From Kocuria rosea subsp. polaris (GTDB lineage: Bacteria > Actinomycetota > Actinomycetes > Actinomycetales > Micrococcaceae): a stretch of DNA of 64,000 nt. A program made the position numbers and the translations under genes. Of the stretch, positions 34,683-43,943 are shown piece by piece. The stretch spans positions 220,139 to 284,138 of the forward strand of contig NZ_LQBK01000022.1 of NCBI RefSeq assembly GCF_001483755.1, in the 5' to 3' direction. Position 1 is the stretch's first letter. Each line of letters begins with the position of its first letter. The notes beneath the pieces are model-generated. The model was given only the letters and a program-made list of their open reading frames with translations. It ran no database searches and had not been told where the DNA came from.

Positions 34683-34877
34683 CTACTCTTCGGTCAGGCG
34701 CAGAGCACCCGACGGGCACCGGGCGACCGCTTCACGAGCCGCTTCCTCCTGGTCGGCGGAGGGGGTGTCGGTGAGCAGGACGACCAGGGCGTCCTCGTCC
34801 TGGTCGAAGATGTCGGCGGCGGCGAGCACGCAGTTGCCCGAGCCGATGCACACGCTGCGGTCGGCGTGGATGCCCAT
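34683..34877 (-). CDS. Small 3Fe-4S-type ferredoxin
   Basis: 64 residues with CIGSGNC near the start and ARCPSGAL near the end, giving the C-x5-C ... CP pattern of the one-cluster ferredoxins that serve actinobacterial P450s. Start ATG at 34877 has AAAGGAC ahead. It follows the P450 gene in the same direction, 77 bases after its stop, and is almost certainly its electron donor. No reductase gene is nearby. Confidence 0.9.
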   Translation of the reverse strand: MGIHADRSVCIGSGNCVLAAADIFDQDEDALVVLLTDTPSADQEEAAREAVARCPSGALRLTEE

Positions 34878-34954
34878 GGCGTCCTTTCAGGTCGGTGCCG
34901 GATGAGGTGGCGTCCGGAGCGTTCATTTCTCCTCCGCCGGGACGGCCGCGCGGT

Positions 34955-36202
34955 TCAGCCCAGATGCACGGGCAGGCTGCGGTAGCGCAGCCAGAGGGGC
35001 AGAGGCTCGAACTCGAGCGCGGAGCGGTCCACGGCCAGCCGCAGGCCGGGACTGCGCTGGAGGAGGACGCTCAGGGCGATCCGGGTCTCCAGCCGGGCCA
35101 GGTTCGAGCCGAGGCAGAAGTGCACGCCGTGGCCGAACGCGAGGTGGTTGTTGGGGTGCCGGTCGATGTCGAATCGGTCGGGGTCCGTGAACTCCCGGGG
35201 ATCGCGATTGGCTGCCTGGAGCAGGGGGACGACGGAGGCTCCGGCCGGGATGGTGGTGTCGTGCCAGGTGACGTCCGTGACGGCGGTGATCGGTTCGGTG
35301 CTGCCGATGGGGCTGCTGTAGCGCAGGAGCTCGTCGACGGCGGTGCGCCAGAGTCCGTCGTCGTCGGGCGCTGCGCGCAGCCGGCCGAGCTGCTCCGGGT
35401 GGTCCAGCAGGGTCACGACCGCGTTGGTGATGAGGTTGTAGGTGGTCTCGTAGCCGCCGGTGACCAGAGTGAACACCATGGCGAGCAGTTCGTCGTCGCT
35501 GAGGCGGTCGCCGGCTTCCTCCGCGTGGATCAGCCCGGTCAGGATGTCCTCGCCGGGGTCGGCGCGCTTGTGCGCGATCAGTGCACGCACGAGGTCGGTC
35601 AGCGCGTTCACGTCCCGGGCCCAGCTGTCCTGGCCGACCGCGGCCATGCCGTTGATGAGGGCCTGCACGCCCTGCTGGAACCGGTCCCGGTCGGCCGGCG
35701 GAACGCCGACCATCTCGTTGATCACGGTGGCGGGGATCGGGAGGGCGAACTGCGTGCGCAGGTCGATCTCGTCGGCCGGTCCCCACCGGTCGAGCAGACC
35801 GTGGGCCAGCTCCCGCACCCGGTCACCGATCCGGGCGATCGCCCGCGGGGTGAAGGGTTTGGTCACCAGTCCGCGCAGCCGCCGGTGCGCGGGATCGTCC
35901 ATCAGGATCATGCTGTTGGTGAGCAGCAGCCGCATCGGTTCCCGCACGGCCTCGGGGAGCTGGTCCAGCAGCGCGGGTCCTCGTCCGCCGGGCGAGCGCT
36001 GGAACCGCGCGTCGGTCAGCAGCGTCCGGCAGTCGGCGTAGCGCGAAACCATCCACAGGTCCTGTTCACCCACGTACGCCATCCGGCCCTGGTAGACCGG
36101 GGCGTTGTCCCGCAGCCACGCATAGTGGCGGTAAGGGTCGGCGAGGAACTCCGGGCTTCCCATGGTGATGGGATGGGCGATCGCGTATTCAGGGACGTTC
36201 AT
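34955..36202 (-). CDS. Cytochrome P450
   Basis: 415 residues, a normal length for soluble bacterial P450s. The I-helix oxygen-activation segment is [10 protein letters not shown], the ExxR motif is [10 protein letters not shown], the heme loop is [15 protein letters not shown] with the Cys ligand, and the PERF-type region is [10 protein letters not shown]. It resembles the CYP107-like group. It should hydroxylate or epoxidise an unknown, perhaps secondary-metabolite, substrate. The ATG at 36202 has AGGACC ahead. Co-transcribed with the ferredoxin gene downstream. Confidence 0.95.
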   Translation of the reverse strand: MNVPEYAIAHPITMGSPEFLADPYRHYAWLRDNAPVYQGRMAYVGEQDLWMVSRYADCRTLLTDARFQRSPGGRGPALLDQLPEAVREPMRLLLTNSMILMDDPAHRRLRGLVTKPFTPRAIARIGDRVRELAHGLLDRWGPADEIDLRTQFALPIPATVINEMVGVPPADRDRFQQGVQALINGMAAVGQDSWARDVNALTDLVRALIAHKRADPGEDILTGLIHAEEAGDRLSDDELLAMVFTLVTGGYETTYNLITNAVVTLLDHPEQLGRLRAAPDDDGLWRTAVDELLRYSSPIGSTEPITAVTDVTWHDTTIPAGASVVPLLQAANRDPREFTDPDRFDIDRHPNNHLAFGHGVHFCLGSNLARLETRIALSVLLQRSPGLRLAVDRSALEFEPLPLWLRYRSLPVHLG

Positions 36203-36385
36203 GATGGTCCTGCCCAACTCGTGGTGCGACGGAACCTGACCGTGTCGTGGCTGCTCCCGCCGTGCAGGGTCCACGGTAGTGAGCCCGCCGGGGGGCGACA
36301 AGAGGAAGGCCTGCAGCCCCTGACGCTCGGTCCCGGTGTGGTGCCATCGGTGGGTGCCGATGGATGTCGTCGTCCGCGGCATGCA

Positions 36386-36421
36386 GCACGGGGCGCCTTC
36401 CCGGAGGAAGGCGCCCCGTGC
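36386..36421. terminator. Strong hairpin between BY-kinase gene and P450
   Basis: A perfect 16-bp stem (36386-36401 with 36406-36421, GCACGGGGCGCCTTCC) and a 4-base loop CGGA, 27 bases after the kinase stop on its strand. It ends the exopolysaccharide transcript before the P450 promoter region. Confidence 0.85.
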
Positions 36422-36447
36422 ACGGGCGGACCGGGAGCCGGACGGAG

Positions 36448-38148
36448 TCAGTGCCCCTGAGCCGTGGACCCGGTGGAGGAACCGGAGCGCCCCCACGCCT
36501 CGAGCCCGAAGGACTCGTGCTCGGCAGAGCCCTGCCCGTTGGATCGCTCCGCCCGCGGAGCGGGGGCCGCGTCCTCGGCCGACGGAACAGTCGGCTCCTG
36601 CCGGGTTGAAGCCCCCGCCGGCTGATGGGCGTCGGAGCTCTCCGCGCGCGGCGCGGTGCCCCAGGGCTGCTTGGCGGCCGGTGCGGCCACGACCGGCTGG
36701 GCGCCGGTCTTCGGCGCCGGCTGGTCGTCCGAGTTCGCGTAGTAGGACTTGCCGTAATAGCCGTAATAGCCGGCGTCCGCACCGGTGGTGGGCACCCGGT
36801 TGAGCACCACGCCGAGCACGTTGCCGTGCACCTGGTGCAAGTTCTCCAGGGCCTTGGACAGCTCGTCCGTGGTGGTCTTCTGCGCAGTGGCCACGATGAT
36901 TGCCCCGTCGGCGGAGGCCGTGAGCAGCGCGGCGTCGGTGACCGGCAGCAGCGGGGGAGCGTCCACCAGGACCAGGGCGTCCTCGGCGAGGGTCTCGAGC
37001 ATGGCGTGCATGGCCTTCGAGGACAGCAGCTCCGTGGGGTTCGGGGCAGTCCGGCCGGCGCCGAGCACCTGCAGGTTCGGGAACTTGTCGTAGGTCTGGA
37101 GGACCTCGTCCACCTGCACCTGCCCGGTCAGCACGTCCGTGACGCCCACCCCGGGCACGAGCCCGAAGAGGTCGGTGATCACCGGCCGGCGGAGGTCCCC
37201 GTCCACGACGACGACGTTGCGCCCGGTCGAGGCGATGGCCACCGCCAGGTTCGCGGTGATCGAGGACTTGCCCTCACCCGGCAGGGCGGAGGTGACCACG
37301 ATCATCTTCGGCGGGCTGTCCACAGACACAAAGCTGAGGTTGGTGCGCAGCTCGCGCAGGGCCTCGGAGAACTCGTGGTGCCCTCGGCCGGCGGAGAAGC
37401 CCGTCTCGACGATCTCGCGGTGGTCGGCCAGCCGGTCGTCGGTGGGGATGACGCCGAGGACGGCGACACCGAAGCCGTCGCGGATCTCCTCGACAGACTT
37501 GATCCGGCGATCCATCTTGAAGCGGGCGAACGCGTAGAGCAAGCCCACAATCAAACCCAGTAGAGCACCCAACATTACATTTAGGGAAACATTCGGAGCC
37601 ACCGGAGCGAGGGGCTCAGCCGCCTCACCTAACGGCTGCAGGAGTACGGAAACGTCCCCGCCCCCATTTGCGGCAAGGCCCTCTACGTCCTGGACTTGCT
37701 CTGCTAAGACCTGCATCCATGAGTCAGCAATCAGCGCAGCCTCACGCGCCGAATCCGCACTGGCCACTATCCGCACTTCCGCGGAGTCGACTGGCGTCAT
37801 CGATGTCACTCGGGGTATCAGCTGTTCGGGGGTCGCGCTCAAATTCAGGTCTGCGATGACGCGCTCGGCGATTGGGCGCGAAACGGCCAAGGTGCCGTAT
37901 GATGCGGCCTTCGACTTAGCCAAATTGTCACCGGCGTAGGTGCTCGCGATGTCAGTGCTGCCAGTGACGATCACGAGACCTGTCGCAGTGGACTGGTAGG
38001 TCTTCGGCTGCAGGGAGGAGTAGCCCAGTGCGAGCAAAGCGCTAAGTACGACGAGGGCGACAATACCCTTCCAGTGGGTCCGCACGATACGAAGGACCGC
38101 TCGTGTGTCCAGGCCCTGTGGCTGAGACTGGGCGTGGTTGGTCTCCAA
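36448..38148 (-). CDS. Polysaccharide chain-length determinant/BY-tyrosine kinase (Wzz-CpsD fusion)
   Basis: 566 residues. A Wzz domain with two membrane helices (about residues 25-45 and 190-210) is joined to a bacterial tyrosine kinase: Walker A in [11 protein letters not shown], Walker A' [10 protein letters not shown] and Walker [14 protein letters not shown]-terminal Tyr cluster ([10 protein letters not shown]) is the expected autophosphorylation site, then a tail of about 75 residues rich in Ala, Pro and Ser. It sets the length of and drives export of the polymer. The TTG at 38148 has AAAGGAG five bases ahead; an upstream TTG at 38190 lacks this. Partner phosphatase: 27700-28311. Confidence 0.9.
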   Translation of the reverse strand: METNHAQSQPQGLDTRAVLRIVRTHWKGIVALVVLSALLALGYSSLQPKTYQSTATGLVIVTGSTDIASTYAGDNLAKSKAASYGTLAVSRPIAERVIADLNLSATPEQLIPRVTSMTPVDSAEVRIVASADSAREAALIADSWMQVLAEQVQDVEGLAANGGGDVSVLLQPLGEAAEPLAPVAPNVSLNVMLGALLGLIVGLLYAFARFKMDRRIKSVEEIRDGFGVAVLGVIPTDDRLADHREIVETGFSAGRGHHEFSEALRELRTNLSFVSVDSPPKMIVVTSALPGEGKSSITANLAVAIASTGRNVVVVDGDLRRPVITDLFGLVPGVGVTDVLTGQVQVDEVLQTYDKFPNLQVLGAGRTAPNPTELLSSKAMHAMLETLAEDALVLVDAPPLLPVTDAALLTASADGAIIVATAQKTTTDELSKALENLHQVHGNVLGVVLNRVPTTGADAGYYGYYGKSYYANSDDQPAPKTGAQPVVAAPAAKQPWGTAPRAESSDAHQPAGASTRQEPTVPSAEDAAPAPRAERSNGQGSAEHESFGLEAWGRSGSSTGSTAQGH

Positions 38149-38546
38149 AGGAGCTCCTTTGTGGGGGGAGGGGGAGGAGTCAACGGTCAACTAGCAATGT
38201 TCTTGTCCGAGAGTATCTCCGGGAAGCGCCTAAGTGGAGCACGTCGGCCAAGTGTCGTGGGACTAGCGGTCGCGTGCCCAAGGGAAAATTAGGGCCTGCC
38301 ACGGTAGCATGCAGCGACGCGGTGGCGCCCGGGACGCAGGTAGAGTCGCCACCACTAGCGCGTGAACACCACTTATGTGGTCCAAACGAGTCCCCAGCTC
38401 CTTCAAATCGGTCGAGGGGAAAATGGCCAATATTATGGGGCAAATAGTTCATCGCCTGTTTGTCTTAATTTTTCCTGCCTGCTTCTATCAAGTTATTTCC
38501 AATAACTTCCAAGTTCACGCGACGCTCGTGGTGAAGGGTATAAATA
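38149..38546. other. Divergent promoter region of the exopolysaccharide locus
   Basis: About 400 bases between the BY-kinase and polymerase genes, which diverge. Composition falls from GC-rich to A+T-richer from about 38280. It holds a 5-bp-arm palindrome ACCAC-TTAT-GTGGT at 38368-38381 and, just before the polymerase start, GGGTATAAATA. No gene seen; promoters are likely but not placed. Confidence 0.4.
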
Positions 38547-39899
38547 GTGGTCTATGTGAATGATTCCAATACAAGGACTCGATCGAAATATGCGCAGTTG
38601 CCAAGCCGGGATTTGGAGCTCCGATGGCCGTGGTGGCTTCATCCGGCCTGGGCTGCCGTAGTGCTGGTCGCGAGCACAGCTCTGTTAGCAGTTCTGCTTC
38701 CCTCACAGTATTATGAAACCTGGGGTGTCGAGAAATTTCTGGATATTGAGCTGTCGCTAAAAGTGCTAATTGGGGTGACGCTAGTCATTGTAGGTATTGT
38801 CGTAGGCGGTGGCGGGAAAGCCCGCAGTGGAAATGTTCAAATAAAATTCACTGGACAACGCCTCCGGTATCTCAAGAAGGCATACCAAGTATTGCTTTGG
38901 TTGACGATACTTGGCTACGCATTTTGGACGCTTATTGCAATTTCTGAGGGCGTCCGGGTGGACAGTCTTTTAGCAGTAATGCAACGCGACACGGGTGCCA
39001 TTAGCGAGCTAAAGCAAAGCAGTCGCCCGGTCGGCGGCGTAACGACCCTCACGCAATTTGGCCCCATTGCGGTGGTTATCGGATACGTCTTGCGCAGAGT
39101 GGGCGTTGGGGGGCGTAGTTATTGGTCAATTATTGCCCTGGCGGTAGTTCGCGCCGTTTTTTATGCAGAAAGACTGGCACTCCTTGAGATACTAGTTCCA
39201 CTTGTCTTGGTCGCGGGCCTGACCATACGGCGAGGATCAAAGTGGCGCCCGATAGCCCAAGTCATGCCTCTTGTCCTCGGTCCGCTTGTGTGGCTAGTTT
39301 TCGCGCTTTCAGAATATTCCCGGTCTTGGGTTTACTATCAAAAAATTGTCGCCCTGCCCTTTAACGAGTGGGTGACGTCGAGACTGCTGGGCTACTATAT
39401 TACTTCGTACAATAATAGTGCACTTTTTGCTAGGGAGCACGAGTCGGTATATGCACCTCCATATATGACTCTGCAGGCATTCTGGAACGCACCTGGCATT
39501 GACGGCGTAGTTGCAACTCCTCAGTGGATGGGCTTGAGTCCCGAGGGGTGGTGGAGGTCCATACTCCAGGCCCATAGTAATCCAGAGTTCAACAACACGG
39601 GATCGTTCCTTGTTGTCTATGCGGAAATGGGCTGGTTATTTGGATCTATTTTCTTGTTGCTGATCGGGATTTTCATGGGCTCCTGCTTTTCATCATTGAA
39701 GCGGGGAAGTTTGCCCGGATTCCTGGCTTACACCTCTTTGTTTATTGGACTGCTGGAACTACCCAGATTCCTGTACTGGACGCAAGGTCGAGCCGTGCCC
39801 GTATTACTAGCACTCGTGGTGATTGCGTGGACATGGGCGCGTTATGGTCGGCAATTACAGCCAAGCCGGAAAGGTGTTCCTGCAAATCGGCATCGTTGA
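38547..39899 (+). CDS. Wzy-like polysaccharide polymerase (membrane protein)
   Basis: 450 residues with about ten membrane helices and one long loop (about residues 255-350) containing SRSWVYYQKIVA, YYITSYNNSALF and AFWNAPGID. This layout and length match O-antigen/capsule repeat-unit polymerases. No nucleotide-sugar motif is present. It starts at GTG 38547 (GAAGG nine bases ahead), or GTG 38556. Codon use is richer in A/T than that of the kinase gene beside it, suggesting transfer. It probably polymerises the subunits made by the GT genes at 47-54 kb. Weak sequence conservation of Wzy proteins limits certainty. Confidence 0.75.
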   Translation: MVYVNDSNTRTRSKYAQLPSRDLELRWPWWLHPAWAAVVLVASTALLAVLLPSQYYETWGVEKFLDIELSLKVLIGVTLVIVGIVVGGGGKARSGNVQIKFTGQRLRYLKKAYQVLLWLTILGYAFWTLIAISEGVRVDSLLAVMQRDTGAISELKQSSRPVGGVTTLTQFGPIAVVIGYVLRRVGVGGRSYWSIIALAVVRAVFYAERLALLEILVPLVLVAGLTIRRGSKWRPIAQVMPLVLGPLVWLVFALSEYSRSWVYYQKIVALPFNEWVTSRLLGYYITSYNNSALFAREHESVYAPPYMTLQAFWNAPGIDGVVATPQWMGLSPEGWWRSILQAHSNPEFNNTGSFLVVYAEMGWLFGSIFLLLIGIFMGSCFSSLKRGSLPGFLAYTSLFIGLLELPRFLYWTQGRAVPVLLALVVIAWTWARYGRQLQPSRKGVPANRHR

Positions 39900-40167
39900 T
39901 GACTGATGCCATAGGGTAGGTCTTTGTTAACCGGGGCTCATGGCTGCAGGCTGTCCGCAAAGCCGTTGATGCTGGAAATCGCAGACCGGACGTCGATGGC
40001 GTGTTTATTGTGGGTCATGGGTTTTCTTGGTGCGGGCGCGTCGATGAGGCGAGGACCACGCCCTTGGTTCCATGATGGAATTCTCTAACACGAATTATCC
40101 GACTCGCGAGAGCCCATTCACCATCCACGTTATGCACCTCTGCCCACGACTGGCTGGCTACGCATCG

Positions 40168-41428
40168 GGGACTGCCGCACCGATAGGGACATCTTGATCT
40201 GGCTTGCCCGTGGGGCGGCCTGGAAGGATGTTGCTGTGCCCGCTCCTGATCCCCAAGAGTTCCGTGACGACGTCGTGGGCGTGGCCCGCACCCGCGAAGA
40301 GGGCGTGACGCTCGCGCAGATCGCCAAGGACTTCGGCATCCACGAGATGACCCTGTCGAAGTGGATGCGCCACGCCGACATCGAGGACGGCGAGAAGCCC
40401 GGCGTGACGAGAGCCGACTCCGCGGAGAATCGTGAGCTGAAGAGGCGGATCCGTCTGCTCGAGCAGGAGAACGAGGTCCTGCGCCGGGCAGCGGCCTACC
40501 TCTCGCAGGCGAACCTGCCGGGAAAAGGCTCTACCCGCTCGTGAGTGAGCTCGCCGCGACGGGGTCCCCGTCGCGGTGACGTGCCGGGTGCTCAAGCTCT
40601 CCCGCCAGCCCTACTACCGCTGGCTGGCGGACCCGGTCACCGCTGCCGAGCTGGCCAAGGCGTACCGGGCGAACGCCCTGTTCGACGCCCACCGGGACGA
40701 CCCGGAGCTCGGCTACCGCTTCCTGGTCAATGAGGCCAAAGAGGCCGGCGAGGTGATGTGTGAGCACAGCGCGTGGCGGATCTGCCGGGACAACCGCTGG
40801 TGGTCCGCCTTCGGGAAGAAACGCGGCAAGAACGGGAAGAAGCCCGGCACACCGGTCCATGACGACCTCGTCGCCTGCGACTTCACCGCCGGCGGGCCGA
40901 ACCAGCTGTGGCTGTCCGACGTCACCGAGCACAGGACCGCCGAGGGCAAGCTCTATTTGTGCGCGATCAAGGACGTCTTCTCCGGGCGGATCGTCGGCTA
41001 CTCCATCGACTCCCGGATGAAGGCCCGGCTGGCTGTACAGGCACTGCACAACGCCGTCGCACGGCGCGGGGATGTGGCCGGCTGCATCGTCCACTCGGAC
41101 CGCGGGTCGCAATTTCGTTCGCGGAAATTCGCCCATGCCCTGAATCGGCACGGACTGGTCGGCTCGATGGGCAAGGTGGGCGCGGCCGGGGATAACGCCG
41201 CGATGGAGAGCTTCTTCGCCCTGCTGCAGAAGAATGCCCCGGACCGGCGGTCCTGGACGACCCGGGACGAGTTGCGGATGGCGATCGACACCTGGACCGA
41301 ACGGACCTACCACCGCCGCCGCCGGCAAGTCCGTCTCGGGCGGTTGACCCCCATCGAGTACGAGACCATGATGAAGCCCGCCATGACCCCTCGCGGCATG
41401 AGACCTCACCTATCGGTGCGGAAGTCCC
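40168..41428 (+). mobile_element. IS3-family insertion sequence, full length
   Basis: Terminal inverted repeats GGGACTGCCGCACCGATAGG (from 40168) and the reverse of GGGACTTCCGCACCGATAGG (ending 41428) match at 19 of 20 positions; the element is about 1.26 kb with orfA and orfB between. The orfB reading frame runs about 30 bases past the right repeat, so the outer edge may lie slightly further out. No clear target duplication is seen. It sits between the polymerase gene and an acyltransferase gene. Confidence 0.85.
40236..40544 (+). CDS. IS3-family transposase orfA
   Basis: 102 residues. A helix-turn-helix domain (VTLAQIAKDFGIHEMTLSKWM) is followed by a leucine-zipper-like coil (ENRELKRRIRLLEQENEVLRRAAAYL), standard for IS3 OrfA, which binds the IS ends. 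The GTG at 40236 has AAGGATG ahead. Its 3' end has a GGGAAAAGG slippery run (about 40520-40528), the usual place for the -1 frameshift that fuses OrfA to OrfB. Confidence 0.88.
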   Translation: MPAPDPQEFRDDVVGVARTREEGVTLAQIAKDFGIHEMTLSKWMRHADIEDGEKPGVTRADSAENRELKRRIRLLEQENEVLRRAAAYLSQANLPGKGSTRS

Positions 41429-41457
41429 AAGCCTCCAACAGACCCGTCACGGGATAG
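40549..41457 (+). pseudogene. IS3-family transposase orfB, frameshifted near its 5' end
   Basis: The DDE integrase core is intact: LWLSDVTEH, IVHSDRGSQF and AAMESFFALL carry the D, D and E. From the GTG at 40576 it gives 293 residues. However, the family's usual N-terminal segment LYPLVSELAATG lies in the -1 frame and VPVAVTCRVLKLSRQPYY in another; a single extra G in the G4 run at 40561-40564 would join them. So the OrfAB fusion is probably broken here, either by a real 1-base loss or a sequencing error. It extends slightly past the right inverted repeat. Confidence 0.7.
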
Positions 41458-41594
41458 GCATGCTGAAGAACGCTGGTGTTGCGACGAGCCGCTGAATCTG
41501 CCGATGTGGGACTGCCAATACAAAAAAACCCCGCAGGATGGCTTGCGGTCGCGTCATGTGGGTAGTTTAGGGGACACCCGGGTACGGTTAGCGC

Positions 41595-42704
41595 ATGCGA
41601 AGGCTCCCCCCCACAGCGTCGAGCCAGGTCCATTTGCGGAGCTTGACGTCATTACGCTTCTTCGCCGCCTTGATGGTGGTCATGCTCCATGCATCTCAGC
41701 AGCTTGAACCCATGGCCGGTACGGACTCAGTCGTCGGCTTCGGCTACACAGGCGTCGGCTTCTTCTTCGTGCTCTCCGGATTCGTGCTCGCCTGGTCACG
41801 CAATCCCGGGCTCAGCAAGGGACAGTTCTACTGGAGGCGCTTTGCCCGAGTCTGGCCGTTACACGCACTCACCACGTTGCTGGCGGTCCCGGTCGCACTC
41901 TTTACCGGAGCCGGATTAGCTTGGGCTGCTCTGCCATTCGTCCTCACAATGACGCAGTCGTGGGCCCCACCGGGAGAGTTGCGATACGCCTTCAACGGTG
42001 TCTCATGGTCGCTGTCCTGCGAAGTGTTCTTCTACCTACTGTTTCCCGCACTAGTTGGCCCTATCAGCCAACGCATCCGGCTCATGCCGGCCATCGCCGG
42101 GGCGTTCCTCGCGATGGGCGTCCTCGGAGCGATCGGGGTAATCGCTCTTCCGAGCGAGGTCCTAGGATATCTTTTCTACACGATGCCGCCGTTCCGGCTC
42201 GGTGAGTTTATCATCGGCATTTGTCTTGCTCTCGCGTTGCAGCGCGGATGGCGGCCCCGGTTCACTGTGGGGCAAGCTCTGGTAGGAGCTGTCCTCATGT
42301 ATGCAGTGCTGATGGCGGGAATGCTCTTGACCTTCGGGGAACCGGCCCGTTTGCCTTACGTGGTGGCGGACCTGTGGATGCTCCCGAGTTTCATGGCCAT
42401 CATCGTCGCCGCTGCCGCAGGGGACATTAACAACGATGGTGGGTTCCTGCGTTCGTCGGTTCTTGTCCGGTTGGGGCAATGGTCCTTCGCCCTGTACTTG
42501 ATCCACGAGCTGATTCTGAAGACCGCGGGGCTCTGGGTAGACTCTCTCAACCCCGGCATGGGGGCTTTTGCGGCGCTGGTAGTTGTGGCGGTTGCAGTCG
42601 GTGCATCCGGGGTGCTGTACGAGTGGTTCGAGCGTCCTGTCGAGAGTCGCCTGCGCAAGTGGGGCAACAGCCGAGCTGCGACGAAAGTTGACGTACGCGT
42701 CTAG
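41595..42704 (+). CDS. Acyltransferase 3 family membrane protein
   Basis: 369 residues with about ten hydrophobic helices. Conserved features: LTSLRFFAALMVVMLHASQQ with the family His, FFFVLSGFVLAW, FYWRRFARVWPLH and WSLSCEVFFYLLFPAL. It should transfer acyl (probably acetyl) groups to the exopolysaccharide outside the membrane. Its base composition lies between the island core and the housekeeping genes. It stands alone between IS elements, so its promoter may have come with or been altered by the upstream IS3 copy; its own promoter was not identified. Confidence 0.88.
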   Translation: MRRLPPTASSQVHLRSLTSLRFFAALMVVMLHASQQLEPMAGTDSVVGFGYTGVGFFFVLSGFVLAWSRNPGLSKGQFYWRRFARVWPLHALTTLLAVPVALFTGAGLAWAALPFVLTMTQSWAPPGELRYAFNGVSWSLSCEVFFYLLFPALVGPISQRIRLMPAIAGAFLAMGVLGAIGVIALPSEVLGYLFYTMPPFRLGEFIIGICLALALQRGWRPRFTVGQALVGAVLMYAVLMAGMLLTFGEPARLPYVVADLWMLPSFMAIIVAAAAGDINNDGGFLRSSVLVRLGQWSFALYLIHELILKTAGLWVDSLNPGMGAFAALVVVAVAVGASGVLYEWFERPVESRLRKWGNSRAATKVDVRV

Positions 42705-42806
42705 ATATGCCCGGGCATGACGTCGGTGGCAGTGGGGTGTTGACGTGAGAAAAGCCCCCGGTTGGGGTATGGCTTGTCGAAGCTCACAACCACCACGGAG
42801 GCACCC

Positions 42807-43013
42807 ATGTGTCACCGAAATTCCCGCACCACCGTTTACGGCAGGCTTCTGATCGTGAGACGGCATCAAGTCGGGATGCTCAAGGTCCACATCGACGGCG
42901 CGATGGGTGTGTCCCGCGAGTGTGTGGCCCACCACTGGATCAGCCGCTACGAGCACGAGGGCGAAACCGACCTGCACGACCGGTCGTCCCGTCCGCACAC
43001 CACCCCGGCCTGA
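42807..43013 (+). pseudogene. IS481-family transposase, N-terminal fragment
   Basis: 68 residues, of about 300-350 in the intact family. NSRTTVYGRLLIVRRHQVG, GVSRECVAHHWISRYEHEGE and the end LHDRSSRPHTTP match the helix-turn-helix part of IS481 transposases. It stops at TGA 43011-43013, and no catalytic DDE domain follows. An ATG at 42807 with GGAGG ahead is intact. The fragment abuts the IS256 remnant. Confidence 0.8.
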
Positions 43014-43115
43014 ACCATCCCCGGTTCTCTGCTACTCCTATGAGGGGGCGAGCGGGACTATCGCAGTAACGGATGTAAGAGGCCCAATCACCCCGAGTGG
43101 GGTCGGAGGGTCGAC

Positions 43116-43505
43116 ATGAGCGAAAAGGTTGTCAACGCCGAGTAAATATTGATCCCTCAGCGCCGTTGAATCCGCCCGGCGCCCGCGGGTCAGTATTCAG
43201 AGGGCATCGACAAAGGTCGAGACAGTGGTGGACGTGAGCCCACCGCAGCCCGGTGATCAGCCGGAAGAGAACGCGCAGCTGAGCGCGGCCGAACAGGACA
43301 CCGTCCGGGAAATGGTCCGCGCCGCCCGGGCCAGCGGGGCGGCGTTGACCGGCCCGGGCGGGCTGCTGAAGCAGCTGACCAAGATGGTCGTCGAGGCCGC
43401 CCTGGACGAGGAGATGAACGAGCACCTTGGCTACGAACCCGGCGAGCCAGAGGGCCGCAACCGCGGTAACTCGCGCAACGGGAAGCGGACCAAGACGGTC
43501 ATCAC
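43116..43505 (+). pseudogene. IS256-family transposase, 5' fragment interrupted by MITE-1
   Basis: ATG AGC GAA AAG GT at 43116-43129 is cut by the 83-bp element at 43130-43212; reading resumes after the second AAGGT copy. Joining the two parts gives MSEKVETVVDVSPPQ and then LTGPGGLLKQLTKMVVEAAL, NEHLGYEPGE and NRGNSRNGKRTKTVITEV, a clear IS256-type N-terminus. The rest of the gene is missing: the IS3-family element begins at 43506. The right-hand part of IS256 is not found beyond that element. Confidence 0.85.
43130..43212. mobile_element. MITE-1: 83-bp non-autonomous element with IS21-like ends
   Basis: Begins TGTCAACGCCGAG and ends with the reverse of TGTCGATGCCC, flanked by the 5-bp target duplication AAGGT (43125-43129 and 43213-43217). 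Its right part, from CGTTGAATCCGCCCGGCGCCCG, and CAGTATTCAGA near the end, are almost the same as in MITE-2. It has lost the left half of the internal hairpin present there. No coding capacity. It interrupts codon 5 of the IS256 transposase, and exact removal restores the frame. Confidence 0.85.
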
Positions 43506-43566
43506 TGAAGTGACTCAATCGGCCGGACTCCTTCAGACTTGGCAGAAGCCAGGGAAGGAGGCCCTG

Positions 43567-43943
43567 ATGGGTCGAGTGAGCAAGTACCCGCCGGAGTTCC
43601 GTGAGCAAGCTGTGCCGCTGGTGCTGGACGGCAATCGCAGCACCTGTCAACGCCGAACGAACATTGACCCCCTATTGCCGGGCGGATTCACCGTTGAATC
43701 CGCCCGGCGCCCGAGGGCCAGTATTCAGACGGCATCGACAGCACCCGGGAGGTAGCTTGGGAGTTGGGCATCAACCACGAGACGCTGCGGACCTGGGTAA
43801 CCGAAGCCCGTCGTGACCGTGCCGCCGGGCCAGCGGCCTTGAGCAGCGATGAACGCCTCGAGCTGGCCCGGCTGCGCCGGAAAGTCGCCGAACTCGAGGT
43901 CGAGAAAGAGATCTTGAAAAAAGCCGCGGTCTTCAACGCGTGA
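43567..43943 (+). pseudogene. IS3-family orfA interrupted by MITE-2
   Basis: The first part reads MGRVSKYPPEFREQAVPLVL then DGNRS. The 96-bp element and duplicated GCACC follow, then TREVAWELGINHETLRTWV and LRRKVAELEVEKEILKKAAVF to the stop at 43941. Removing the element and one GCACC gives one uninterrupted OrfA with the usual helix-turn-helix and coiled coil. As it stands, the insertion shifts the frame. Confidence 0.85.
43645..43740. mobile_element. MITE-2: 96-bp non-autonomous element with IS21-like ends
   Basis: Starts TGTCAACGCCGAACGAA, ends with the reverse of TGTCGATGCCGTCTGAATA, and is flanked by GCACC (43640-43644 and 43741-43745). In the middle CCGGGCGGATTCA and TGAATCCGCCCGG form a perfect 13-bp hairpin. 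The right end resembles the right end of the IS21-family element at 46207 (TGTCGACGCCGGACGAATACTG). No gene inside. Inserted in IS3 orfA. Confidence 0.87.

Noticed and set aside
38368..38381. ACCAC-TTAT-GTGGT as a regulator site
   Set aside because: Five-base arms are common by chance in a region of this size, and no matching regulator is known nearby.
39900..40167. Small gene in the gap before the IS3 copy
   Set aside because: Only a 26-residue frame without ribosome site or family match was found; the region holds no supported feature.
43225..43755. A 176-codon chimeric protein across IS256, IS3 and the 96-bp element
   Set aside because: It is an accidental fusion of two transposase pieces and a MITE; the repaired frames explain each piece better.
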